The translations under genes were made by a program, and so were the position numbers. Below are positions 1 to 7,054 of a stretch of DNA of 34,529 bases, in pieces (position 1 is the first letter of the stretch; every line of letters begins with the position of its first letter). The stretch is from Bacteriovorax stolpii (lineage in GTDB: Bacteria > Bdellovibrionota > Bacteriovoracia > Bacteriovoracales > Bacteriovoracaceae): the NCBI GenBank assembly GCA_945860895.1, contig CAMASK010000027.1:1-34529 (forward strand), read 5' to 3'. The notes beneath the pieces are model-generated. The model saw only the letters and a program-made list of their open reading frames with translations, ran no database searches and had not been told where the DNA came from.

Positions 1-175
1 AATTTGATCTTTCAATTTCTCGACAGTGAGCATCCCTCGTATGAGCGGATACTTTTGTTCCATCACTTCTTGGGTAGGCTTTGATCCACTGTTCAGGGAC
101 ATAAATTTCATGAGGGCCGCAAGGCTCAGCAAAAGCGAGTGATGAAAATAAAATGAGGAAAATGAAGGCCATCAT
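1..175 (-). CDS. Secreted protein of unknown function, N-terminal part only
   Basis: This minus-strand frame runs off the left edge, so only about 58 residues are visible. Translation from ATG at 173-175 (a second ATG follows at once) gives a hydrophobic signal peptide, MMAFIFLILFSSLAFA, and then a mature part starting EPCGPHEIYVPEQW. Two cysteines are visible in the mature part, one near its start and one in the segment DAHCREIE. The visible part suggests an exported envelope or secreted protein. The family cannot be named from this fragment. The signal peptide makes the frame credible despite its shortness. Confidence 0.6.
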   Translation of the reverse strand, partial: MMAFIFLILFSSLAFAEPCGPHEIYVPEQWIKAYPRSDGTKVSAHTRDAHCREIERSN

Positions 176-210
176 AAAATTCTAACAGCATCAGAGCTAA
201 GGTCAACTTT

Positions 211-247
211 AGAAATAAAAAAAGCCCAGTGTGTTAAACTGGGCTTT
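211..247 (-). terminator. Rho-independent terminator, minus strand
   Basis: A perfect 10-bp stem, AAAGCCCAGT (221-230) with ACTGGGCTTT (238-247), encloses a 7-nt loop. On the minus strand it is followed by a T-rich run (220-211). It ends minus-strand transcripts coming from the right (the Fic gene). If the 15-bp repeat at 283-297 is the displaced 3' end of tRNA-His, this could be that tRNA's original terminator. Confidence 0.75.
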
Positions 248-282
248 AGTATCTTTCACTTCTTGCGAAGATCACGACTGAA

Positions 283-297
283 TTTAAAAATGGGGTG
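283..297. repeat. 15-bp direct repeat, copy 1 (att-like)
   Basis: TTTAAAAATGGGGTG is identical to 1616-1630. The second copy contains the last 7 nt of tRNA-His plus 8 nt of its 3' flank. The pair brackets the Fic gene, the pattern expected of attL/attR after integration into a tRNA 3' end. Only 7 bp fall inside the tRNA, and no integrase lies between the copies, so the att interpretation is tentative. Confidence 0.4.
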
Positions 298-508
298 ACC
301 CACTGGTTAAAAGTCGAACCAATTTTCATACCGCCCGGACCATAAAAATCTCGGGCGGTTTCGTATTAACGACTTAGTAGCGCGGTATTTTGTATCCGGT
401 ACATTTCAATATTTTCTGTGTAATACATTTTTTCCGAAGTGTTCAGTATTCTGGTTTGATTATCACCGGTGTTCTTTATTTAACATGTAAGACTTTTGTC
501 CAAAGTGA

Positions 509-1453
509 TTAGTCCCTTTTTCGAATCCTAGATTTTTTATAATCCTCTATGGCTTTTAGAGAACTATACCAATTTCGACCTTCTTTTTGGGCCTTTAGCA
601 TTCCCTTTCGCGCAAGTAGGTTTAGATGTTTAGCTGAGAATTCAGTTTTGTCTGCGAGTTGAGATAAGAGAAGAAGTTCAGACTGGGGTGAACTTTTAAC
701 GATTGCTTTTAAATAGATATTCAGCGTTCTTTCAACGGCCTGAGCTACTATCCGAACTATTCCAAGCACATCCCCAGCATCGGCATCATCAAGTGCATTA
801 TAATACTTTGTACGATCATTTTTTTGAATGATGGCAATGGGATACCCACTTCTCATCAGAATCAAATTCATGAGGAGTCGACCGGTTCTTCCATTTCCAT
901 CTTCGAAAGGGTGAATTGCTACAAAGCGATGATGAGCAAGAGCCGCAAATTCCACAGGATGATATTTGTTTTTACTTTCAGTCATCGTTTCTAAGAATTT
1001 TGTCATTTGTTCTTGCACCTGATAACCCGGCGGTGGGCGGTGCTTTGAACCAAGAATTTGCACATCAGTATTTCGGTAAGTTCCTGCAATACTCGCTTCA
1101 GTATCTTTTACTACAAGTTGATGAAGTTGACGGATTAGGTGATGAGAAAGCGTTAAGCGTTTTTTTGAGTCCACAACTTCAAAAAGAAAGTTCATGGCCT
1201 CTTCGTGGTTTTTCGCTTCAAGGTGCTCTTGAAGATTTTTTCCTTTGATAGTTACACCTTCACGCAGAACAAGAAGTGTTTCCTTTAAGGTAAGTCGATT
1301 TCCTTCAATGGCATTTGAATGATAGGTCATCTCAACAGAAAATTGTTCACGAAGCTTTTTTAAAGTTGATGCCTTCAACGGACGATGGCGATTGAGTTCA
1401 GCGAGTGAACTGGTAAGGCGTTTTAAAATTCGATCATCCAATAAGGCGGTCAT
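509..1453 (-). CDS. fic: Fic-domain protein (probable AMP transferase) with C-terminal winged helix
   Basis: The 314-residue protein carries the canonical Fic catalytic motif HPFEDGNGRTGR at residues 181-192; its His is the family's catalytic base and the Gly/Asn/Arg residues bind nucleotide phosphate. An N-terminal SNAIEGN at 46-52 matches the (S/T)xxxE(G/N) inhibitory helix of class II Fic proteins, whose Glu blocks productive ATP binding, so the enzyme is probably self-inhibited. Residues about 255-300 look like a winged helix-turn-helix, a common C-terminal domain of this class, suggesting DNA binding or autoregulation. Known members AMPylate protein hydroxyls; the target here is unknown. 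An inverted repeat (1461-1494) lies just upstream of the start. There is no adjacent antitoxin gene, which fits a built-in inhibitory helix. The gene sits between the two copies of the tRNA-flank repeat. Confidence 0.92.
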   Translation of the reverse strand: MTALLDDRILKRLTSSLAELNRHRPLKASTLKKLREQFSVEMTYHSNAIEGNRLTLKETLLVLREGVTIKGKNLQEHLEAKNHEEAMNFLFEVVDSKKRLTLSHHLIRQLHQLVVKDTEASIAGTYRNTDVQILGSKHRPPPGYQVQEQMTKFLETMTESKNKYHPVEFAALAHHRFVAIHPFEDGNGRTGRLLMNLILMRSGYPIAIIQKNDRTKYYNALDDADAGDVLGIVRIVAQAVERTLNIYLKAIVKSSPQSELLLLSQLADKTEFSAKHLNLLARKGMLKAQKEGRNWYSSLKAIEDYKKSRIRKRD

Positions 1454-1460
1454 ACCTTAT

Positions 1461-1494
1461 TATGGCATATAGTCGAATAATAGGCTATACCATA
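1461..1494. promoter_or_regulatory. Inverted repeat upstream of fic, candidate operator
   Basis: TATGGCATA (1461-1469) is mirrored by TATACCATA (1486-1494), with one mismatch between arms and a 16-bp spacer. It begins 8 bp upstream of the fic start codon, where a promoter would be expected. The winged-helix tail of the Fic protein makes autoregulation possible. This is inference only. Confidence 0.35.
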
Positions 1495-1615
1495 TTAGCG
1501 TGTTTAAGACCAAATGGTTAAGAACTGAACTCCGTTTTATCGGAATCACAAAGAGTAGAACTTGTTGATTTAATTGAAGAAATTTTGTGTGCCCGAAGGC
1601 CGTCGGTTCGTTTTG

Positions 1616-1630
1616 TTTAAAAATGGGGTG
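1616..1630. repeat. 15-bp direct repeat, copy 2, overlapping the tRNA-His 3' end
   Basis: This copy is identical to 283-297. It covers the CCA end, the discriminator base and three acceptor-stem bases of tRNA-His, plus 8 bp of 3' flank. It would be the regenerated tRNA end if the Fic segment were integrated. Confidence 0.4.
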
Positions 1631-1700
1631 GATGACGGGACTCGAACCCGCGACAACCAGAATCACAATCTAGCGCTCTACCAACTGAACTACATCCACC
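1624..1700 (-). tRNA. tRNA-His (GUG)
   Basis: Read on the minus strand the 77 nt fold as a full cloverleaf. The acceptor stem is GTGGATG/CATCCAC. The anticodon stem is CTAGA/TCTGG around loop TTGTGAT, so the anticodon is GTG. The T stem is GCGGG/CCCGT around TTCGAGT. The CCA is encoded. The extra G at -1 (1700) opposite C73 (1627) is the diagnostic identity element of tRNA-His. Confidence 0.95.
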
Positions 1701-1715
1701 ACAAAGAAGACCCAA

Positions 1716-1743
1716 TTTATAGGACACACCCTTCCAAAGTCAA
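1716..1743 (-). promoter_or_regulatory. Sigma-70-type promoter of tRNA-His
   Basis: On the minus strand TTGACT (1743-1738) and TATAAA (1721-1716) are separated by 16 bp. The -10 ends about 15 bp before the mature tRNA 5' end, a normal short leader. Confidence 0.6.
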
Positions 1744-1840
1744 CGATTTCCTTAATAAAACAGGGTTTTGCGCAGGGTTTCTTTTTTAAATGGGAGTGAT
1801 TTATTTGCACTTTTTTCGAATGACACTGATAATTAAAGTT

Positions 1841-2443
1841 ATGAAATACATCATCTTTTTATTCATTCTCACGACCTTTCACTCTTTTGCCTCAGTGGTA
1901 GGAATTTCGACCCATCCTTTGAATGAACAGGCACGCGTATTTTCCGCCGAAATGACGGGTTATATGAGTCAGCGTAACGAAGTGGGCATGGGAGTTCGAT
2001 ATACGCAGGAGTTAAATCCAGGTCAGTTATTTGATGTTGCCGCTAGTGGTGCACAAGATTCTCGAGGATTAAATTTTGGAACAGGAATGGACTTTACGCT
2101 ATTAAATGAAGACGTAAGTCAGCCTCGTTTATCGATCAAGCCTTATTATCAATATCAAAAATTTGAAAATCAAAAAACAAACACCATTGGGGCAGCACCT
2201 ACTCTAAGAAAAGGTTTTAGTGCCAATGGAAATGAGTTCTTTCCGTATTTAGCAATTCCATCAGGAATCAAAGTAAATAGTGATGATTCTGGTTTTGATT
2301 ATTATGCCTCGCTAACACTTGGTGCAAGTTTGCCGCTACCTGCAGCTGGTGGAGATAAATTATTACTTTCTTTGGAAGCCAATAAAGATCTTGGAGCTTC
2401 ATCTGATTACTTAGGTGTGCTTCTTTCTTGGGTTTGGAAATAG
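1841..2443 (+). CDS. Small secreted protein, probably an outer-membrane beta-barrel
   Basis: I do not recognise the family. The start was set at ATG 1841 because it opens directly on a signal peptide (MKYIIFLFILTTFHSFA); an in-frame ATG at 1790 would only add an unlikely extension. The mature part of about 183 residues shows alternating polar/hydrophobic stretches rich in Gly, Tyr and Phe, such as YYASLTLGASLPLP and LLLSLEANKDLG. It ends in a strand, YLGVLLSWVWK. This pattern suggests a small 8-stranded barrel. The HAD gene begins one base after its stop codon, so the two are probably translated from one message. Confidence 0.7.
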   Translation: MKYIIFLFILTTFHSFASVVGISTHPLNEQARVFSAEMTGYMSQRNEVGMGVRYTQELNPGQLFDVAASGAQDSRGLNFGTGMDFTLLNEDVSQPRLSIKPYYQYQKFENQKTNTIGAAPTLRKGFSANGNEFFPYLAIPSGIKVNSDDSGFDYYASLTLGASLPLPAAGGDKLLLSLEANKDLGASSDYLGVLLSWVWK

Positions 2444-2444
2444 A

Positions 2445-3173
2445 ATGATTTTTTTTTCTGACTTTGATGGCACGCTTACACTGAATGGAGAACTTACTCG
2501 CGATTTTTTTGAGATAATTGATTTCATTAAAAAACAAAATAATGAATTGATAATTGTTTCTGGCCGTTCTCTCTCATGGGGACATTTCTTTCTGACTCAT
2601 TTTCCACTCAAGGCCTGCATCATGGAGGGTGGCGGAGTTATTCTTTATAAAAATAGTAATGGTGAGATTTTACAGAAGCCTCTTATTCTTCAGGATGAAA
2701 TTGAAACACTTGAAAAATTTACTTTAAATCTTCAGCATCACTTCCCCAATATTCCATTATCGGCCGATAGTTTTGGACGCTTAACTGATCGCGCGATTGA
2801 GTTTCATTTAATGGACCAGGAATGGGTTAAAAAGTCGATGGATTTTATGGATCAGCATAAAATTCGTTATTCAAAATCCAACGTGCATATCAATTTCTGG
2901 GTCGGCGAAATCTCAAAATATTTAGGAGTGAAACATTTTCTCCATCACTTCAGACCGGATTTAAAACAACATGATTGTTGGTTTTTTGGAGATGCTCCTA
3001 ATGATCAAAGCATGTTCGAATTGTTTCATAACTCGGTGGGCGTAAGTAATATTGAACATTGTTTGGACAAGCTAATCCATAAACCAAGAATCATTCTTAA
3101 AGGCGAAGAGAATATTGGGCCGAAGGGAGTATTAAATTATATTAGACAGCTAAACCAGAACTCCGTCGACTAA
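2445..3173 (+). CDS. HAD-superfamily phosphatase (Cof-like, class IIB)
   Basis: The 242-residue cytoplasmic protein has the HAD motifs in order: motif I DFDGT at residues 6-10 (nucleophile and acid/base Asp), motif II SGR at 39-41, a motif III lysine in the segment [11 protein letters not shown] (about 155-165), and motif IV GDAPND at 182-187, which binds Mg2+. The cap between motifs II and III fits the class IIB (Cof/sugar-phosphatase) group. The substrate cannot be read from sequence; sugar phosphates are common in this group. The ATG at 2445 follows the upstream stop by one base, so translation is probably coupled. The 3' end overlaps the convergent ABC fragment by 24 bp. Confidence 0.88.
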   Translation: MIFFSDFDGTLTLNGELTRDFFEIIDFIKKQNNELIIVSGRSLSWGHFFLTHFPLKACIMEGGGVILYKNSNGEILQKPLILQDEIETLEKFTLNLQHHFPNIPLSADSFGRLTDRAIEFHLMDQEWVKKSMDFMDQHKIRYSKSNVHINFWVGEISKYLGVKHFLHHFRPDLKQHDCWFFGDAPNDQSMFELFHNSVGVSNIEHCLDKLIHKPRIILKGEENIGPKGVLNYIRQLNQNSVD

Positions 3174-3392
3174 TGAGATTTGTCTTTTTGCTTTAGCTGC
3201 AAATTCCTTGTCGTGGGTGACGTAAATAATCGTAGTTCCTTTTTCCTTATTAAACTTTTGAAAAAGCTCAATAATTTTTAGACCATTAATCGAATCTAGA
3301 TTTCCCGTAGGCTCATCGGCAAAAAGGTAAGTTGGCTCCATCACCAGGGCCATGGCGATAGCAACTCGTTGCTGTTCACCTCCAGATACAAT
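3150..3392 (-). pseudogene. 3' fragment of an ABC exporter ATPase (MacB/LolD-like)
   Basis: Read through the frame upstream of the first ATG, the residues are [12 protein letters not shown] (signature motif), then [12 protein letters not shown] (Walker B and D-loop) and IIYVTHD (H-loop), ending LVDGVLV. Everything before the signature motif is missing: Walker A, the Q-loop and about 140 residues. The frame closes upstream at a stop (3441-3443). The fragment cannot bind ATP normally. Its 5' end joins the membrane-fusion fragment in a different frame, which indicates a deletion. No permease gene remains nearby. Confidence 0.85.
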
Positions 3393-3721
3393 CGATTTAG
3401 ATCTACTAAACTCAAAATAAGTGTTTGAGGAAAAAGATTTTCATTTATCGTTACAGGAATATCAGTAATCTTTCCGGAAAAAGGAGCGTAATAAATTGAA
3501 CCCTGATCAGTCAAAAAAAGTTTTTGTCCTTTATTCACATCTTGACCTTCAGTCACATAAAATTCTTTTACAGAAGAAAGGATGGCAGCCTTCGCGTGAT
3601 AATTATTTTCTGATTTTATAATTCCCAAACCATAAACAGCTTCGATCACATCACCCTTTTGAGGGTGAATAATGTCTTTTTGGCATGAGATAAGGAGAAG
3701 AAGAAATAAGCATTTGAACAT
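3372..3721 (-). pseudogene. 5' fragment of a membrane-fusion (HlyD/MacA-like) lipoprotein
   Basis: The open frame starts with a lipoprotein signal (MFKCLFLLLLISC, lipobox Cys13). It continues with a lipoyl/barrel-type segment (EFYVTEGQDVNKGQKLF, then YYAPFSGKITDIPV) typical of periplasmic adaptors of ABC efflux pumps. The homology-like sequence ends at [11 protein letters not shown] near 3377. After that the frame runs out of phase through ABC sequence and stops at 3341. Family members are usually around 300-400 residues, so well over half is gone. Together with the ABC fragment it is the remnant of an adaptor-ATPase operon collapsed by one internal deletion. Confidence 0.8.
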
Positions 3722-3784
3722 TCACAACCCACTTGAGTTCATACGATATTCTTAATATAAATCAATCTTGACGATCTGATGATA

Positions 3785-4849
3785 TTAAAATGTCTTCAAT
3801 CGTTCATGGATCAAGCCTTCAAGTGTTGGAATATTTAGGTTAAGCGTTTCTGTTATCCATTGAGTCAAGTCCAGTGGCAGGGGTGCAAAAAAAAGCTTCA
3901 TCGCTTCATCAGGATAATTGAGTTTTAAGGCAACCGCGTGGAGGGCCTGTCTTGGGATTTGCATGATGTCGTGGTCAAACTTTGTAGCGGTTGTATCTTT
4001 GAAGCGTATGAAGATACTGGGATCTCCATTATAAAGTTTATCTCCCAATAAAGGATAACCATTGCAGGCAGCATGAACGCGAATTTGATGTTGTCGCCCC
4101 GATAAAGGAAAGGCAAGTGCCATTACATAGCCATCTTTTTCCAGGACAACTTCAAAATGAGTTTCAGCATCTTTGCCTTGGTCCGAATTTTCGTCGTAGG
4201 CAGTGATCATCCCACGAGGAATTGCATTTTCGTCTCTACCTAAGCGCTGTTTAGCAGTGAAGGGAAATGATAGAGCTTTGTCTTTTTTATGAGCAATCAA
4301 GAAATAGCACTTTCGCACTTTTTCTTCTTCAAACAACAGACTGACTTTTTGAGAAACTTTTGGATTTTTACCCAACATCAAAATGCCTGAGGTTTCCCGG
4401 TCTAAGCGGTGAATGGAATGCATGGTATGCTTATAAATGGTTTCGTAAAAAACAGTCGCACAGTAAAAAAGGTTTTTTCCAGCTGGGTGAGTAATCATAA
4501 ATGGTGGTTTGTTGATAACCAGGAGTCCGGCATCCTCAAAAATAATGGTTGGCTCCTGAGTGCGTGAGACAACCTCATCATTCCAGTACTCATCTTCAAT
4601 CATGCCGTCGTTGTGAGTAATGACAGTAACTCTCTCCCCAGAATGAACCTTCACGCTCGATTTATGCGGAGAATTTCTTCCTGAAATGATCACTTCACCC
4701 TTTTCAATTTTCTTTTTTAGAAATTGCCGTGACAGTGTAGGCATTTGGGTCATGATAAATTGATCAAGGCGTAAGTTATCATGTTCATTAAGAACAGGAT
4801 AACTTACGAGATATCTCTCAGTAGTAAAGGATTTTTCAATTTCACTCAT
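3785..4849 (-). CDS. RluA-family 23S rRNA pseudouridine synthase
   Basis: The 354-residue enzyme isomerises uridine to pseudouridine in rRNA (or tRNA). An N-terminal S4 RNA-binding domain (about 27-75, LRLDQFIMTQMPTLSRQFLK) precedes the catalytic domain, which has the family motif HRLDRETSG at 147-155 with the catalytic Asp, and a downstream SGRQHQIRVH segment. The length and S4 domain fit the RluC/RluD branch; the exact target cannot be assigned. Its ATG overlaps the stop of prkA (ATGA), so it is translated from the prkA message. The pairing with a stress kinase is not an obvious functional one. Confidence 0.92.
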   Translation of the reverse strand: MSEIEKSFTTERYLVSYPVLNEHDNLRLDQFIMTQMPTLSRQFLKKKIEKGEVIISGRNSPHKSSVKVHSGERVTVITHNDGMIEDEYWNDEVVSRTQEPTIIFEDAGLLVINKPPFMITHPAGKNLFYCATVFYETIYKHTMHSIHRLDRETSGILMLGKNPKVSQKVSLLFEEEKVRKCYFLIAHKKDKALSFPFTAKQRLGRDENAIPRGMITAYDENSDQGKDAETHFEVVLEKDGYVMALAFPLSGRQHQIRVHAACNGYPLLGDKLYNGDPSIFIRFKDTTATKFDHDIMQIPRQALHAVALKLNYPDEAMKLFFAPLPLDLTQWITETLNLNIPTLEGLIHERLKTF

Positions 4850-7041
4850 CTCTGAGTGTCATATCGCATTTTTAACAGATATTGAAGTGAGGAAATTGCC
4901 CCATTTTCATTATAGTGATACTTGTTCTGGAGGCTATCAATGATACTGGTGATTTGGTCTTTAACTGTCTTTTCCAGACCATTTCGTGTGCCTTCTTGTT
5001 TTTCGGCCAGATACAACACAAGGTTTTTAGCAATTTTATCGATAATTTTCTTTTGTTCTTTCCGGTAAGACTCTTGCAGCAAATGTACGAGATCTTCAAA
5101 TACCTCACTGTACACAATAGGTTTTCCAGGGTGATCCAAGGAATAAGCACCCAATCGAGCGATCAAGTTAGAACGAAATTTTTCCGCAGCTTCACTCATG
5201 TGAACATTTGACTCAAATTCTTTAATGAAATAGGAATCTGGAGCTTCAAATTTTCCTGTAACATTGTTCTTGGTTTTTTCGCCTTTAATAACAGCATTGA
5301 TGCTCATGATATATTTTGTAACATACTCTTCATAAGAGCGATCATCAACGAGGCCTAGTGATTCCCGGACTTCAGTGTCTAAGATATTAAGTGAATGAGC
5401 TTCAATCAATTCCAAAAATTTTTTCGGATTATGATATTCACCCTGATGGGAGATATTTAAAAAGTCATACTCAGCTTTCTTCTCATTTAAACTTCTTAAA
5501 TATTCGATGACTTCAATAAAAGTAACACTCTTATGAGCATAGGCTAAATCATATATTATTTGCTTAACTTCTCTGGGAGAAATACCAAACTTTCCTTCAT
5601 ACATTGAATCGTTTTCGTATTCATTCATTATGTCTTCGATACCCATCTTAAGGATTTGACGGGATTCAGAGTCAAAAACGTCAGGCGTTTCTTTATCTGA
5701 ATACAAAAGACTTTTCTCCATCGGGGAAAGGGCTTCGGCAATTTTTCCAAGTTTTTCTTCACGGTAATTTTTAGCAACAGGTGCTCGCATTCTAGTCATT
5801 ACAGACCAAAGGCAAAGTGCAGATAAAGCATGAGGCTCAAATGAGGCTTGCTCTTTTAATTTGCTAATCTGGTCTTCATAGATTTTTTTTTCTTCTTTAT
5901 GACTCATCAGATAGGGAACTCTTAGGAAATTAAATCTTCCTTTGAAAGAGTTGAAGTCTGGATGCTGTTTAAAAGCTGCAAAATGAATTTCGTTTGATGA
6001 TCCGATAAAGAAAATATCAAGTTCAGTTAAAATACCTTGAAGATTGATCGTTTTTGACTCCATGGTCATCAGAAGGTACTTGAAACTGTCCATGGGACGT
6101 TTGAGCAGATCAGAGAACTCTAAAATACCACGATTTGCCAGCACAACTTCGCCAGAAAGTGAAAAAAGATTAAGTGATTGAAGGCTTGGAGGAAGAGAAG
6201 CAAGTCTTCTATCCATCGTAATCTGTTGCAAATGAGCGTCCACATGAAGTTGTGGCTCGATGGTTGTCGCACCAATTGAGTAACGTCTATTAATCAACAA
6301 TCTTTCAACACGAATATGCTTCAAGACTTCCCGGTAGTCACCCTTGTAGTTTTTCAAAAGTGCATCAAAAATCAGTCTGTTTCTTTGTGAAAGATCCCCA
6401 TTATAGAGATAACTTTTCTTCACTTCCTTAAGGCGATTTTGATCTTTTGCAAAAGCATCTTCAATTAAGCGTTGTCGTGCTTTAATTGGAATTAATAGAA
6501 GTGGATGATCTTTTAATTCAGATGAAATGATGGCGCTGATGTCTTTATCTTCTAAAAATGCATAAGAATTTATGTTGCGATCAGTGAAAGAACCCGAGAG
6601 TCCAAGAGAACCTTTAACAAATTGGTCGATAGGGAATATCCAACTAAATGAAAATAATGAGCCTTCATCGGAAGCAGCATAATCTTCTGTTGAAAGCATG
6701 ATTTTTTTTATTAGACTGGATTTCGATGAACCATTTGGTCCAATTAAAAGAATAAACTTGTTGTTAAAGCCTTCTTCCATGAAGTTCTGTAAAAATTGGT
6801 AAATACGATTTTGTGTTTTTACCTGACCATGCACGGGAGGAGCATCAGCATGTTCGCGTGTGAAAAGCTTGAAGCTGCCATTTTCATTTTTACCGAAATA
6901 ATCGAACATATCTCGAAGATAAATGTTGGTAGGTCTTAATTCTTTCTGAGGGTGTTTTTCAAAAAGATTCATGTAATCGTCAAACGCCAAGAGATTAACG
7001 TAACGACCTTCTTCTTTATTTACTTCTTCCATCCATTTCAT
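4846..7041 (-). CDS. prkA: PrkA/YeaG-type serine protein kinase
   Basis: The protein carries the PrkA AAA-type ATPase region with Walker A GPNGSSKSS (about residues 101-109 from the chosen start), the family segments HIRVERLLINRRY, EPQLHVDAH and SLPPSLQSLNLF, and the Walker B/sensor region NRGILEFSDLLKRP, followed by the C-terminal PrkA domain. ATG 7039-7041 was chosen: it has AGG 4 nt upstream and avoids overlap with the divergent gene at 7055. Longer in-frame starts at 7089, 7122 and 7149 lack a Shine-Dalgarno. The resulting 731 residues exceed the roughly 640 of E. coli YeaG. In many bacteria prkA lies with yeaH and spoVR in a stress or stationary-phase operon; neither is in this window. 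The Walker A (N-G-S-S-K) is slightly unusual but keeps Lys and Ser. Confidence 0.92.
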   Translation of the reverse strand: MKWMEEVNKEEGRYVNLLAFDDYMNLFEKHPQKELRPTNIYLRDMFDYFGKNENGSFKLFTREHADAPPVHGQVKTQNRIYQFLQNFMEEGFNNKFILLIGPNGSSKSSLIKKIMLSTEDYAASDEGSLFSFSWIFPIDQFVKGSLGLSGSFTDRNINSYAFLEDKDISAIISSELKDHPLLLIPIKARQRLIEDAFAKDQNRLKEVKKSYLYNGDLSQRNRLIFDALLKNYKGDYREVLKHIRVERLLINRRYSIGATTIEPQLHVDAHLQQITMDRRLASLPPSLQSLNLFSLSGEVVLANRGILEFSDLLKRPMDSFKYLLMTMESKTINLQGILTELDIFFIGSSNEIHFAAFKQHPDFNSFKGRFNFLRVPYLMSHKEEKKIYEDQISKLKEQASFEPHALSALCLWSVMTRMRAPVAKNYREEKLGKIAEALSPMEKSLLYSDKETPDVFDSESRQILKMGIEDIMNEYENDSMYEGKFGISPREVKQIIYDLAYAHKSVTFIEVIEYLRSLNEKKAEYDFLNISHQGEYHNPKKFLELIEAHSLNILDTEVRESLGLVDDRSYEEYVTKYIMSINAVIKGEKTKNNVTGKFEAPDSYFIKEFESNVHMSEAAEKFRSNLIARLGAYSLDHPGKPIVYSEVFEDLVHLLQESYRKEQKKIIDKIAKNLVLYLAEKQEGTRNGLEKTVKDQITSIIDSLQNKYHYNENGAISSLQYLLKMRYDTQR

Positions 7042-7054
7042 ATAACCTGATCCT

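Larger units (their letters stand above)
176..508. other. Non-coding stretch between the secreted protein and the Fic gene
   Basis: No convincing reading frame is present. The stretch holds the terminator at 211-247, the 15-bp copy of the tRNA-His 3' flank at 283-297, a small inverted repeat (GGTT/AACC, 305-320), and a GC-rich hairpin with arms ACCGCCCG (330-337) and CGGGCGGT (352-359). The hairpin has no good T-run on either strand, so its role is unclear. I see nothing recognisable in 360-508. Confidence 0.5.

Noticed and set aside
330..359. GC-rich hairpin as terminator or small RNA
   Set aside because: The stem is good, but neither strand has a T-run and no gene ends at it in the plus direction; left as part of the non-coding stretch.
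916..1248. Plus-strand open frame of 110 codons opposite the Fic gene
   Set aside because: It lies wholly antisense to the well-supported Fic domain, and has no ribosome site or recognisable motif.
1574..1789. Plus-strand open frame of 71 codons across tRNA-His
   Set aside because: It runs antisense through the whole tRNA; the codons that look protein-like come from tRNA sequence.
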